DNA of 64,000 bases from Epiperipatus broadwayi (GCA_028023455.1 JAQFVV010000021.1:3185351-3249350), one strand, 5' to 3'; shown: positions 43,195 through 56,339, counted from the stretch's first letter. The notes: generated by a model from the letters alone, not told the origin. A program made the numbers and translations.

Positions 43195-43740
43195 AGTCTA
43201 TTAATTAAAAACTATTGTAATGGCAATAAAAATAATAAATGTAGCAGTAATTAACTATTATATACAGTCTTCAATCCACAGAAGTACTTTCAGTTAATTC
43301 CTTAACCTTCCTCAGCTGCCTATATAATAGTTAATTACTGATATATTTATTATTTTTATTGTTAATACAAATAAAATTTCTGTTAATTAAAAACTATTGT
43401 AATAACAATAAAAATAATACATATAATGGTAATTAACTATTATATACAGTCTTTCAGTTCATAGAAATACTTTTGGTTAATTCCTTAACCTTCCTAAACT
43501 GCCATTAAATTCAAAAAACATAATGGAAACAAACTTCATCAACTCAAATCCCATGAATCCTGAATTTTAACATTAGCAGTTTGTCTATTAAATATATTCA
43601 TTTTATTTCTATTAATTAAAATTGCCTACTTAATCTTTCTTGAGTAGGATTAAGGAATTAACTGAAAGTACTCTTGTGGACTGAAAGACTTTATATAATA
43701 GTTAATTACTGTTATGATAGAATTGGTCTTAATAGATTTA
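43195..43740. mobile_element. F8 arms, four in alternating orientation
   Basis: Forward arms start at about 43197 and 43386 (AATTAACTATTATATACAGT, TTAATTCCTTAACCTTCCT). Inverse arms are at about 43313-43385 and 43620-43735 (TATATAATAGTTAATTACTG). The first pair is a palindrome with most of its arm deleted; the second is nearly full length. Confidence 0.75.
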
Positions 43741-44280
43741 CTTTACTGATCAAACTGAGGTAGATTAATTTTAATTTTCTTTGCCAGGAATTGATTAGTC
43801 ATTGCAATTTTAACTCTTGTATCAATGATGGTGTTGTCATTGAGATATTACCATTACACTAAAAAAAAAAAAAAAAATTAGATGAAAAAAAAATGACTTC
43901 AGGATTACAGCATCCAATTTTAAAAAAACTTACAATAAAAAGGAGACCATTAATCTTAATAAGGTGTCACATAGTATATTTTTGACAAATAGAGAGAAGA
44001 TTGAATATAGAAAATCTAGTAAATAAAGGAAAAATAAAAGGTCATTTATGGAAATGTGAAATGTCAATAACTGTTCAACATGAATGCTTTCCAATGTGAA
44101 CAAATCATATTAGATACATTACTGGCCATGATTTTCATGAGATATTACATATGGCACCAAATTGTAAAATAAGAACAATCTGTTTTGCCACCCAATGTTA
44201 CCACTCTTTTGACGATTACAGATTGAAATAATAATTATGATAATATAATCTTTAATGATAACATAAACTTCCCATATCTT
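43741..44280. other. AT-rich, no feature recognised
   Basis: Contains poly-A runs near 43861-43876 and a 70-codon reverse frame without motif. Confidence 0.4.
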
Positions 44281-44595
44281 TAGCAACCTCCTCGTATAGT
44301 GATGCCCACCAGTGCAAGCCATAGTCATCAATGAATGAAAAAATGTTTGTGCCCAAAATCTCTGTCTAATGCTTACTCATTCAATATTTCCAAATTAGTC
44401 TCCAACTTCTGGTCTCCATCAGTGGTGAGACCAGCTGATGATTGCTGGTTTGGCATGGGATGCGTATGTTGGTGATTGTTTGTCTTTTCAACATGTGTGT
44501 GTTCATGTGTATCAGTGTTATGAGATAGTGTGGAGAGTGGTGGGTCGTGTGAAAGTCTGTGTTCATATACCCTATATATTACATATATCTACTTG
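44281..44595 (+). mobile_element. Degraded F2 arm joined to F3 right half
   Basis: 44281-44415 has the F2 order in decayed form (CCCACCAGTGCAAGCC, CTAATGCTTACTCATTC, GTCTCCATCAGTGGTGAG). From 44420 it is F3: GATGATTGCTGGTTTGGCAT, TTGGTGATTGTTTGTCTTTT, GTGTGAAAGTCTGTGTTCAT. F2 and F3 are fused at GTGAGACCAGCTGATG, as though joined by recombination. Confidence 0.65.
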
Positions 44596-44599
44596 TGTA

Positions 44600-46360
44600 A
44601 TAGATAGAGTTAATCAATTGACCACAAAGAAGACGCTTTATAAAGTGTTAGTTTTTAATAATTAAATATCTACTTAGTGAAGTAGTTTTAAAGTACATTT
44701 TGAACAGTTATTTTTTTGAATGCAACCTATCCTTTCTATTTTAATAAAATATAGTATTATTGAAATCTGACATATTAATTTATCATCATTGCTTTTATTT
44801 TAGTTTTCACGACATATATTTCTAATTATTCATATTTACATCAAAACATTTGCGCATTGCGCAATTTACTTTTTTTTAGTATACTTAAAAGATACCTCAT
44901 AAAAGGTGTTTAACGGAAATTGAGTTTTTAATATGATAACTAATTTTTGAAAATTAACTGAGATCTGTTATTTTATCTGTGAATAAAATATAATTAAAAA
45001 AAATAACGTGTTAAATGTGTCACATTCTGCGACCATTCTATAATTGGATTTGTGATTTGACAACCCTACCAGAAAAAAAAATTATTTTCATAAAAAACAA
45101 TGCACACACACACACGTATATATATATATACTGGGATAAAAATTATTTTATATCGAATGTGTAAAGTGGTTAAGTATGCCAAATTCAAAGTAGCATATCT
45201 AGGCGTAAACTTTATAATCGGTTAAAAAATATCGATTTATTGCTCAGAAGTTCATAGAAAGTTGTTTATATAAAATCTGAAGAAACACGAACTGGCAGTA
45301 TAATTAAATATTTATTAATACTTATATACAAGACCTATTTACATGGACTTATATTTTACATAAAACATATGTTATACTGTATGCCTGATATATTAGCTAG
45401 GTATGTCTAGTTGCCATTCAACTATTGAAACACGAGATTTCAGGTCCCATTGTAGATTTGCCTAACACTTTCAGCTCTACTAGGACTGCTTGCCTCATGT
45501 GTAGATACAGTGGTATTATGAAACTGCATTGTTACAGCTTGTCTCATGTTATATTAAATATTTAGCAACTTCTAGTTCAATATGAACTTACTTCATTGCA
45601 TTAACAAAGTTGTGGACAATGTCCTGTTATTCAGCTTCAACAATTATGTGATTGTTGTCTGATTTTACCTTTGGATGGACTGCCAATTTATTCTTAAAGC
45701 CCCTTCCTCATTAGGAGCAATTACATTCACTGAGCATCACCACTTTCTGTCCTGTCTCCTCCATTAGTTATGTTTTATCTATTAATATATCTATTGGTCT
45801 GTAGTGATGAATGATAAATCCGATCAAAATAAGATTGAATCTGTAGAAGTTCAATAATTGAACGAAAGGTGAATCATTAACTATACATACAGTTATCAAA
45901 AATATTTTATATAGATTATGTATAAAAACATAAGGTATGCCATGCCATATCTAGGTGCAAACATAATCTCTTAAAATGATTGAATGATTTATTATTCAAT
46001 TCATAAAAAATTTGAGTATTGGAAGTGGTATAGTTTGACTGCTGTTTGTGGTTCCTGATATTTAGTGTTTATGCTCTACTATTGCACTAAACCAGGCAGG
46101 GCCAAGTAATTAATGATTTTTTGTTTGGGAGTCCATAAACCTTCAGTTCCAGAATTCACTATTCTATTCTACTATATCAGTATATGATGCAGATGAAGAT
46201 AATGAATGGTTTATTACTTTGAAGTTTAGGAGACAATTAAACTCTTAAAGATATAATAGAACTAGACCTCAATCCATAATACTTAAGGTTCAAAATCCAC
46301 TCATATACTATAGCTACTGCATTTTTAGCTTTTGAAATGGAAATTTCACATGCATAAAAT
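44600..46360. other. Mostly unassigned; tRNA-like remnants and a higher-complexity segment
   Basis: A tRNA-like unit in reverse lies near 45160-45300 (GATTTATTGCTCAGAAGTTCA), and another relative near 45960-46130. Between 45380 and 45830 the sequence is less AT-biased, with no frame and no match elsewhere in the window. A CA/TA microsatellite is at 45101-45130. Confidence 0.4.
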
Positions 46361-46364
46361 CCTT

Positions 46365-46935
46365 TACTGAGAGGCTAAACTCTATTTACAGTAGCGAGTG
46401 CCACTCAGTGCAATCCAGGGTAATCAATGAAAGCAGGAAGGTTTGTGCACAAAATCCCTATCTAGTGTCTACTCTAATATCCCTAGGATACTTTCTAGCT
46501 TTTGGCTTTCATCAGTAGGGAGCCTTGCATCTGAGAGCACTGCACCTAGACCTTAGGATTCAATGCAACTCTCCAGCAGCCACCTTTTATCTTATTAGTT
46601 AACTATAAATCTTTGAATTCAAAATAAAAAACACAAATGTTTTCAATTCAAGCTCATTAGCTTGTTTAGTCATATAGATCTGATCTCAGTTCAGCATCCA
46701 TACTTTTTGAGGTCTAAGTGCAGTGCTCTCAAATTCAAGGCTCCTTACTGATGAAAGCCTCAAGCTGGAAACTAGCCTGGGGATATAATATGTGCAAGAT
46801 AGGGATTTTATGCACAAACCTTTCTGCATCCATTGATTACTCTGGCTTGCACTGAATGGCACTACTGTACGAAGAGTTTAGCCTCTGTGTAAACAGCATG
46901 TGTAAGCATAAAAAATGGTGATCATGTAATGTTTA
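46365..46935. mobile_element. F2 palindrome, long copy with interior
   Basis: The left arm (46370-46560) has GAGGCTAAACTCTATTTACAG, TGCCACTCAGTGCAATCC and GGCTTTCATCAGTAGGG. The right arm (46700-46935) is the inverse, ending GGTGATCATGTAATGTTTAG. The interior (46560-46700) includes CTCATTAGCTTGTTTAGTC and TAGATCTGATCTCAGTTCAG, seen also at 25310-25390. This is the most complete F2 copy here. Confidence 0.82.
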
Positions 46936-47425
46936 GTCATTTACAAGACTTTTGTTATTTATGAAGGCAACATATTAAAGAAAAGCAATTTAGTTTAAGA
47001 ATCAAGAGAAATTTAGATTTTATCCTTCATTTGTTTTTTTTTTAATTTCATTATTATACTTTTTAGTGATTATTTAATGAAAGCAACTTTTTTAAATAAA
47101 ATATCACCAACTCATGTATATCACTGTAAACTTATCAAACTGATATCATGCATTTTGAAATTCAGTCTACTGAAAATATTAGATTGAGTGACTAATGGGA
47201 CATCTCTGAAATAGATTGATAAAAGTATGTTAAAAAGAGGTTACATGATTTAATCAAGGCAGCATCGAATAAAAGTATTTAAAAAAGTAATAAGTTTATT
47301 GCTTTTTTTTATCTAAATAGATTTTAAGTTTGTAGTGAGGGTGACTTAATCCTTGTAATCCAAAAAATTTACAAAGTTGAAAAATACCTTACAACCAGAA
47401 ATTTTAAACTTATGGTGCAAAAACA
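46936..47425. other. AT-rich, no feature recognised
   Basis: No motif or shared repeat was noted. Confidence 0.4.
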
Positions 47426-47429
47426 ATTG

Positions 47430-47642
47430 AAATTACATAAGAGATTGTTAGAATTATTTGTTCTCAGCACTTTGCTACTGGAATGTACATACTGCAGACA
47501 TTGCTTTTTCAATTAATAATTTTTATTAGTCATTAATTAGACTAGAAATTATACATTTAATGAATAATTTTTCTGCAGTGTAATTGTCATTACCCCATTC
47601 TTATGCAAGCTAGGGACAGCTTTCTATCACTTTTAACACTTT
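47430..47642 (+). repeat. Left copy of segment flanking the GATA array
   Basis: TTCTCAGCACTTTG, TTAATAATTTTTATTAGT, TTTAATGAATAAT, TTATGCAAGCTAGGGAC and CTTTTAACA occur in the same order in 48685-48893. The GATA array thus lies inside a diverged duplication with a period of about 1.25 kb. Confidence 0.65.
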
Positions 47643-47728
47643 GTGGGGTGGTGTAATCATAAACATATGACCATGACATGGTCCAAATCACAATCTCTTA
47701 CACCTATCTTTATCATTGTTGAGTGTAT

Positions 47729-48684
<956 letters not shown>

Positions 48685-48893
48685 TCAATTACTACAGTTT
48701 AATTGATAAGTGTCAAACTTATCTGCTCTCATAACTTTGACACAAACTAATTAATGAAAGGATATTAATAATTTTTATTAGTTATTCATTTGATTAGAGA
48801 TTATCTACTTAATGAATAATATTTTTGTCGTGTAATAATGCCACTTTCATGCAAAGTAGAGACTGATTCCTACCCGCTTTTAACAATATTGTT
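48685..48893 (+). repeat. Right copy of segment flanking the GATA array
   Basis: TGCTCTCATAACTTTG, TTAATAATTTTTATTAGTT, CTTAATGAATAAT, TCATGCAAAGTAGAGAC and GCTTTTAACA parallel the left copy. Confidence 0.65.
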
Positions 48894-49073
48894 TTACATT
48901 ACAAAGTATGTCAGTAATGAGAAAAATCTTTTTGAATCTCACTAATAATGTCTATTGGTTGATTTAGAAATAATTTTTTAAAAAGATCATTTAAGTTCAA
49001 ATCCATTTTATCTTGCTTTTATTTTTTCGGTTTACTATTTTTAGTTATTTATATTGATATAAAATAGTCAGTT

Positions 49074-49187
49074 GCCAAGCATTGGTAGCCGAGATATCAG
49101 CGCAGCCGCCTTGCAAGCAAGCGGTTGCTTGTAGACAGTTGTTGCGGGTCGCTTCCCGCCAGATGCTTTCACATATGGGGAAAAAAA
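49074..49187 (+). mobile_element. tRNA-derived SINE, subtype 2, with short TSD
   Basis: GCATTGGTAGCCGAGATATC (A box), CTTGCAA loop, GCGGTTGCTTGTAGACAG insert, GCGGGTCGCTTCCCGCC (B-box region, one base lost), ATGCTTTCACATATGG and an A tail. AGTCAGTT flanks both sides (49066-49073 and 49188-49195). The open frame 49082-49336 is incidental. Confidence 0.88.
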
Positions 49188-49199
49188 AGTCAGTTTCAA

Positions 49200-51950
49200 T
49201 TTGGATCTGTATACTACCAGGGATTCAAATCTGGATTCTTAGGGTTATATCAAAAGAATTTAATAGTAGTCTAAAAGAATATATATGGCAAAATAAATAC
49301 CAAATCAAAAGCTATGAAATTAATCAAACATTATGATGGATATAGTGTGGGTTTCGTGAAAAAAGTTTTGTGTCTACACTTTATTGTTATGGTAAATGGT
49401 GCCTTGGGATTTTTTTTGCATGTCGCTTACCCATAACCTATCTAGCTAATGATCTTATATTGCTCAATAATTGAATAACTAGCTATTCTAGCTGGAAGAT
49501 AAAACAAGGATTAAAAAACATTCAAACTCTCCATCATCTGATAATTGGCAAGCTTATCGAATATTGTCTTTTTCTTTCATTGTTCCTATACTAGAAAGCA
49601 TTAGGGAAATATTTGCTACGCAGCGAGTTATTTATTGAAAAACTATTTTACTATTTTTTTTTTATTTGTTTATATAAACATTGGTTGCCTATCTTGTGAA
49701 TTTTAACACAAACTCATTTAATTAAAGATTTTATTTTTTAATTACATGTATGGCGTATGTTAGCAGTACATTTATTATACTGATACAAAAATCCATCTAT
49801 AATTTATTAAACTTCAAATACTTCTTTGTTAGAGCAGAGTTGATTACATATTATTGATTAATCCAAAGTTTAGTCTCCGTGCACGACTGTGACCTTAAAT
49901 TAGAAATACATTACTGATGAAAATAAATGAAATTATTTTTACTGGACTCATAACTGAGATGCCTTTAAACATGCAAAATCGTTTTTATATTGTTGTTTTA
50001 ATATGTTATTTTTATTTCTGGTCATATATTTAATTAACAGTACAGACCTTTTGAACTTCAAAAAGCAAAAAAAGAAATCAATTCTATAAGTAGTATAGCA
50101 AAAAAAATATTTATTTGTGTGTAATATATTAACATTCTTACCTATTTTTGTTGCCATGGTTTCTAATAGTAGACTGCAAGCCATTATCTTTTTTTACTTC
50201 TAATTATTAAATGTAAAGTGAAATAAATAATTAATAATGATCCGTTCGTAATTATTTTAACTCTTCTTAATATTAGCTTTTTTACTGTTGATATTTTAAA
50301 CTTTAGATGGGGATTGTTAAAACCTATAGAACTGTAAAACAAATAATCGAATGGTTAGCCATTTTGAAGATCATGTGATCCTTGAACACGGAAGTGACAG
50401 TTTGAGCTTTGATCCAGGATCTTTAGTATTTGAATCTATCATTCTACCACTGCATTATATCGAACAAGGCATTAAAAGTGTAATACTCAAAATTATAACC
50501 CTTTTTATTTATAATGAAACAAAGGATAAGCAAACAGAATAACGTTCTAGTGTGTTTTATAAGTGGATGTATTTTTTGACAAATTAGTTTATGAAATCAT
50601 AGTAAAATTCATTATTAGTACTTTATTATTATTATTCAAATTTTGTCTTTCTTTTGGAGTTGAAATGGCAATACTTTTTTGAGAGCAACAGATGATGATG
50701 ATGATTTATAATGAGTTTAATTGATATTTACACACCCATTACATATCAACAGGTAAAGTCAATTAATCATATTTTTTTAAGCCAATAAACATCACATAAT
50801 CACCTTTACTTTTCTCAGCTAAAGATAGATGGCAATCCTGCATATTCATTCCTTTGTATTACTAAGCCACTACTATGAACAATTTCATAAAACTGTGCAA
50901 AATTAACTCAAAAAAAGAAAAGTGGGTATAAAACTCATGCTTTACCTACTACTAATAATAATAATAATTCATCATCATCAAATAGCTTACAAACACCAAA
51001 ACGATTAGAATTATATTACAAGCCATAGATCTCTACCACTGTTCTAACCCATCAGGGTCATAATTTTGATTATTATAATTTTGCTATTGCCATTGATATT
51101 AAAATCAGCACAGTTAATGAAATGTTGCCATATTTTACTTGATGTCTATTAAAATTTAGACATTTATTAAAATAAAGTAGTAAATATTTGAAGAATCTTT
51201 AATAAGAATAATGTGATTAGATGCTCAGTGGATCAAATGACATTTGAGCATCCGATAGGCCTGTTGATCACAACCACAATGTGGACATCTTTTATCACTG
51301 AGTCCATGGGTATATAAAACTGTAAATTGTTTGATAAATTATTACTAGAATTTATCCAATGAGGGTTAAAAAGAAATTCAAAAATATGTTTTACAGATTC
51401 TAAAGTAATTCGTAAAAATTAAGAAACATACATGAATACTATTAGCCCTCTGCTTTTTATGTCAACAAAAGCAAGCATTTGTACTGCAATTTTGTTAATA
51501 ATATAATATCCATACATACGTAACTTATGAAATGTACTCATAGATGTAAATAACATATCCATAAAATATGTAAACACACACTTAAAATAAATCGGGCTTA
51601 AGCAGTTAGGCAAGTTGTAAATAAGTGTGTAAAACGTAAAGAAATGTACAGACAGTTATCATGACGTGGAATTTAAAGTTTAACATATTAAAAATTACAT
51701 GTATATATATTATAATTTATAATAGAGCTTAAATTGGCTATTTATTAATATAATTATTTGTGATTTGATTAGCTGCTTTAATTATATATGCAGATATATT
51801 AAATTATAAGGATTATCGGCTAATTAATTATTATATATTAATCACACCATATTAACTCTCATACTTAAGTAAACCAATCTGTTCCCTAAACATTACAATT
51901 AAATAATAAATAGAATCCATTTACTAATCTTGACTAAGTTCTTAAACAGA
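49200..51950. other. No recognised element except one short shared repeat
   Basis: AT-rich. At 50340-50470 the segment GAATGGTTAGCCATTTTGAA with GATCATGTGATCCTTGAAC resembles, on the opposite strand, 59060-59120 (GATCACATGATCTTTTGAAT), giving a weak two-copy repeat. Short frames (49948-50184, 50351-50542, 51419-51613) show no motif. An ATAATAATAATAATAAT run lies near 50955. Confidence 0.4.
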
Positions 51951-51954
51951 TTGG

Positions 51955-52045
51955 TGAATATCAAGCTCCAGAGTGTGAGGTCCTTGGATTTGAATCCAGT
52001 GCTGGCAATTTTATTACTCAAACTTCTTAGCAACCAAATCATTTG
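51955..52045 (+). repeat. tRNA-like unit
   Basis: AAGCTCCAGAGTGTGAGGTCC, a good B-box-like GGATTTGAATCCAG, and the family end CTTAGCAACCAAATCATTTG. Confidence 0.5.
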
Positions 52046-52257
52046 ATTATTTATTTCATTTACTCATCCTGATCAACCCTGATTATCTTGGAGCTTTTAC
52101 TTTTTAGTTTATAATAGCTTAATAAAAATTTATTTGCCAATATTGAATATATAAAATAATTGTATTGATGGTTACTATGAAATTGGATGATGTTTTGAAT
52201 ACCCAAAAGCAGAACAATATTCTTCAGCTGATCAATTAATTTTTTTTTTTTTACTTT

Positions 52258-52363
52258 TTTTTCCCTCATGTGTCATAGCATCAGTTGGGAAGCAAACCCG
52301 CTATCCCGGGACAACTGCTTGTAAAGCAGCTGTCGCTGACCTCTCGATCACCAATGCTTGATG
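52258..52363 (-). mobile_element. tRNA-derived SINE, subtype 3
   Basis: Reverse strand: GCATTGGTGATCGAGAGGTC (A box), CTTTACAAGCAG loop region, CCCGGGATAGCGGGTTTGCT (B-box region), ATGCTATGACACATGAGG. Flanks share TTTTTTTTTACTTT on both sides, a likely target duplication although low-complexity. Confidence 0.85.
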
Positions 52364-52379
52364 TTTTTTTTTACTTTAT

Positions 52380-52610
52380 TCTGCTGAGAATTGGTCCTGA
52401 AACTATCTTTTAAGGATGCCACTCTTATATTACCTTAAAGCATGGAGGCATTAATAAAGATGAGTAGCTGGAGTTAATGAACCGTATAACTAACGTGATC
52501 AAGTTATAATATTTGATTACTATAAGCTGCTGTTTTCTAATTTAAGATCATAAAATCAATCCAATCTATTTTTCACCTTTCTGGATGTGAGACTGTAGAA
52601 TCCAGCATTG
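52380..52610. other. No recognised feature
   Basis: AT-rich flank of the LINE remnant. Confidence 0.35.
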
Positions 52611-52611
52611 T

Positions 52612-53085
52612 AAAATCACACCTTCTTGAATTGATCACATAAATTGAATGATCAATGCAAGACTTTGTAAAACAATGTTTTTTTTATGGTAAACATGAGC
52701 ATAGTTTCATGGGGAAGGTAGATTCCATCTACATTATAAGGATTATCTCAAAAGCAATTTAAAGAAGCATAATGCTAATTGTTTTCTTTGGGAAGATATG
52801 GCTCAGATGGTGAGAAGTGATGTAGAAGTATTTCAGAAAGAAAAATTTTCTGCTGAAATGATTTAAAAGACAACATGGAAAAATAGCAAGTAAACAACAA
52901 AAAAAATAACAATCATATCCTATGTGAGGGCATGTGATTCATAGATTGGTGTATGTGGTCATGCAAATCTCATTTCTGTATCTGTTTCTCTCTCTCTCTT
53001 CTTCTCCTTTCTTTTTTAGAAGTACAATGGCCATACTCGCATACGAATGGCTGTTTATTATTGCATCTATTAGTTTGTCATCTTA
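52612..53085 (+). pseudogene. LINE reverse transcriptase C-terminal remnant with 3' end
   Basis: Frames give IEMINARLCKTMF, then HGEGRFHLHYKDYLKSNLKK, FLWEDMAQMVRSDVEVFQKE and KTTWKNSK. This is the best-preserved copy of the YKDxLKxxLKxxxxxxxxWExxA block. After a pyrimidine-rich stretch (52981-53017) comes KYNGHTRIRMAVYYCIY and a stop, resembling the short 'SRIGLxSH' finger that ends many such LINE proteins. Frameshifts abound. Confidence 0.72.
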
Positions 53086-53478
53086 ACGTAATTTATTTTA
53101 AAATCTTAATTTTATAATTATGTAAAAGAATTTAACTTTCATTATAAATACATTTTTGCATTTACGGGGTTAAAATTGTTTGGCCTGAATTGTTCTTTAT
53201 TTTACAAAATTATTTACCAAAAAAAAAAAATGATTTTTTTTTTTTCAGTAAAAACTGTTTTATTTCTTTTAGTAATGACTTTTTTTTTTTAATCAAGCCT
53301 TTTTTTCTTTGAAATTAAAGAAATGAAGTTATCATGTCTGCAGGAGATTTAATTACTTATCCTAGAAAAGCTCTTTTGCTAAGGTTTCCCAAAGGTTCAC
53401 AAATGGGTCAGGTTTACCCTTAGTGATAATCATTACGTTATTCTGACACTAATCCATTAATCTAAGATTTCATTAAAC
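53086..53478. other. AT-rich, homopolymer runs
   Basis: Poly-A and poly-T runs at 53219-53245 and 53281-53290. No other signal. Confidence 0.4.
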
Positions 53479-53480
53479 AA

Positions 53481-53900
53481 CTAAAATATCTTGTAGAACT
53501 ATCTACTACATGCTATTCTAAACCAAAGCAAATCGATGATGATTTTTTAATGCTTCCTTCTCAAGTTTTTTCTTCTGGTAGTCATTTCCGACTGTGCTTT
53601 AAGAATAAAATAAACTAAAATAACTTATAGAAAAAAGTATCTACTACATACTATTCTAAACCAAAGCAAATCGATGATGATTTTTAACACTTCCTCTTTC
53701 TTCTCAAGTTCTTTCTTCTGGTAGTCACTTCCGACTGTGCTTTAAGAATAAAATAAAATAAAATATCTTATAGAAGTATCTACTACATACTATTCTAAAC
53801 CAAAGCAAATCGATGATGATTTTTTAACACTTCCTTTTCCTTCTCAAGTTCTTTCTCCTAGTAGTCACTTCTGTCTGTGCTTTGAGAATAAAATAAAAAT
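53481..53900. repeat. Tandem repeat, 3 copies of 134-143 bp
   Basis: Units start at 53481, 53615 and about 53757. Each holds CTAAACCAAAGCAAATCGAT, CTTCTCAAGTT, TAGTCACTTCCGACTGTGCT and an AATAAAATAAA spacer. Length differences come from the AATAA spacer and a CTTTCTT/CTTTTCC indel. High identity suggests recent duplication. Confidence 0.93.
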
Positions 53901-53904
53901 GACA

Positions 53905-54885
53905 ATATTTTAAACAATATATACGTTTGAAAATATTCTGCTAGATATTATTCTTTTTCAAACAAATATAAACAATTGACTGATTTGTTACTGTTGGAGG
54001 GACAGATTTCAAACAAATAAAGACATTAGAATAAAGCAATTTTGTCTAAGATGGTTAGTTTTGTAGGTTGGTCCAAGTCATTAAACCTTCTCAAATGTTT
54101 TTATCAGTGTCCATTCTGCATGTTTTTTTATCACAACTTAATCTACAAATACACAGCTACTGTTACCATTTTTTAGATAGATACATAAAAATTAATAACT
54201 ATTAATTACACTAAAGATTGTTATATTATTATCAACCCTTCTATAAGTTTTAGATAAAATTAAAATGGCAATGTTTATTAAATATATACATATAAGATTC
54301 AATTTTTGAAATGAAAGCTTCTATTTAAAAAAAAAAAAGAACCCATTTTTCTAATTGTCAATACAATAGTAACAAAATGTGCCACTGCATTTTAATCAAA
54401 TTTTGATTTGGGGTTAAAACAATCAATTCTATGATGATTAAAGTATTAAAATTGCCAGTAAATAATTTAAAAGAAAGACACATAGTAGGGCAAGAAAGAA
54501 TTCCTAGAAAGTATACATGCAGGTATGTTTAGAGCCAATGCTGGGCCTAAGGAAATGGTACTTAGCAGACCACCGAAATAAATAATATAATTTTTTATTG
54601 ATGTTCTATTACTATAAAAACATTAATAAATAATGTCAAACTAGTAAAAATTGAATGCACAATACTTATAATAACATAATAGCAATTGCATACTGGTAAA
54701 AATATAAACACCCCCTTATCTTGAACAAATCCAAATATTCATGATGCAGCAGAGTGTAGGAAAAGCATTCTCTGAGTAATCAATCAGTGATGCTATTTAA
54801 TATGCTAACGTCAAATAAATCTTGTTGGGTATTTAATATTATATATTTTAAATTCTCCCAAATAAATTATAAATTGTTTAGTTAA
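53905..54885. other. No recognised feature
   Basis: AT-rich, with a poly-A run near 54330. A short GC-richer piece near 54510-54570 has no match in the window. Confidence 0.4.
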
Positions 54886-54914
54886 ATGCTGCTGCAGAAT
54901 GACGATCTCCAAGT

Positions 54915-55235
54915 TTACATCACACATCAAATTTCCTTATTCATCCATCCATCTCACATATGGTCTCTTTCTAGGACATTTACTAGTTAAGTCTTCATCT
55001 GTCAATCTATTATCATTTCTTTCAACAGAATGTCCAATCTGTTTCCATTTTGTTTTTGTTTTTTAATTTTTTCAGTGGTATCAATAATACACAGGCAAAA
55101 TTCTCTATACATAAATGGTGATCATGTGACGTTTATTGGCTTAAAATGGTGATCATGTGATCAATAATACTTGTATGATCTTTGAACCAAGTATTTCATT
55201 TTCCATATCTTCTTAATACTATGAGCAAGGTTATG
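54915..55235 (-). pseudogene. RTE-like LINE C-terminal fragment
   Basis: The reverse frame at about 54935-55090 reads IGHSVERNDNRLTDEDL, then KCPRKRPYVRWMDE, then a stop. It matches AGHIARRDDNKWT and KRPRKRPHLRWMDE of the better copy at 11690-12566. DTTEKIKK lies just upstream. DNA similarity resumes on the far side (55161-55235) of a 70-bp insertion. Confidence 0.78.
55091..55160. mobile_element. 70-bp mini F2 element with 10-bp TSD
   Basis: It starts ACAGGCAAAATTCTCTATAC (one F2 end), has TGGTGATCATGTGACGTTTA, and ends AAAATGGTGATCATGTGA. The entire F2 interior is missing. The 10-base direct repeat TCAATAATAC (55081-55090 and 55161-55170) is single in the RTE relative near 11950, so this is a real insertion. 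Confidence 0.82.
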
Positions 55236-56335
55236 TTAAGATATTATAAGCAATGTTATATTGAGAGATTAGATTACCTTAGTATGTAATTTGAAAATTA
55301 TGGGTCACTAGATAGTGTGACCCAGAAAATCTCACTTCTTCTTGTTCTTGGTAAACCTATAAGAGTCATAAATAACATATGCTAATTTTTTTAACTGAAA
55401 GTGGAGGAAAGTAACTAAGCATCACACTGAGGAGACCCCTCATATGTGTTCATTTTTCATATGATGCTTCATAAAACTTTAATGGCCAGAAATTTACAAA
55501 ATAAACAACTACACGAGACCGAAACTTAAAAAAAAAATTGCATATTGCAGGTGGCAAAATTTTATTTATTTTTTGTTATGTAGTTCAAAGTTAAATGTAT
55601 TTCATGAATAGAATTATTGCATTTTTATTCGTTTTGGACAGAAAAGCTAATGTCGATATCTTGAAATATCTAATCAATATCTGATTTTTACTTTAGTTCT
55701 AAATATAAGTCTTAAATTTATAAAAAGATGTGAAACTTTTTAAATTTGATCTATTTTAAAAGTTTCAGTTAGTTGAACGTATTTGTTGTTAATATAATTT
55801 ATGTTCAATGGAATTAAAAAGAAACAGTATTTTAGCCAACATGAGTAAAAGAACTAGTGTAGAATGGAATTGGAAATTGATTTAGGTATTGGAAAAAAAT
55901 TATAAATGAGTTCAGAATATTTTTTAAGTTCGCCTGTTTATAGCGAAACTCAGTCTTTCAGTACAACGCAGTCATTGGAATTATTATAACCAGAGGTACA
56001 AACATGCCTAATTATGAATACATTAACATTGTTTTTATGTTATGACAAATAGTTTGAGCCAAAAAAATAGATAGTGTAATATAAATGAAGTGTTATCTTC
56101 GTATTTATGGCCCCGGAGGACTAGAATAATTGGAGGAAGTGAAATTATTTTTGCTATCTCTTTTTTTTTTTAAAAAAAAAACTTTTTAAAGATGTTGAAA
56201 ATCATATATAAATATAGTTGATTATTCATTTTACACGAGAAAATATTTAATTATCAAGTTGACTGATCTATAATGTGCTGTGCAGTTTGCTACAGTAGTA
56301 ACATGGTGAAAAGTGGTATTAGACATATCGTTAAA
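55236..56335. other. No recognised feature
   Basis: A small perfect hairpin, GGGTCACTAGATAGTGTGACCC, lies at about 55302-55323. The rest is AT-rich. Confidence 0.4.
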
Positions 56336-56339
56336 ATAA

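Noticed and set aside
52981-53070. Strong polypyrimidine tract plus AG followed by a short open frame, looking like a 3' splice site and exon
   Set aside because: A diverged match occurs at 290-380 after another copy of the same LINE, so it belongs to the LINE 3' end.
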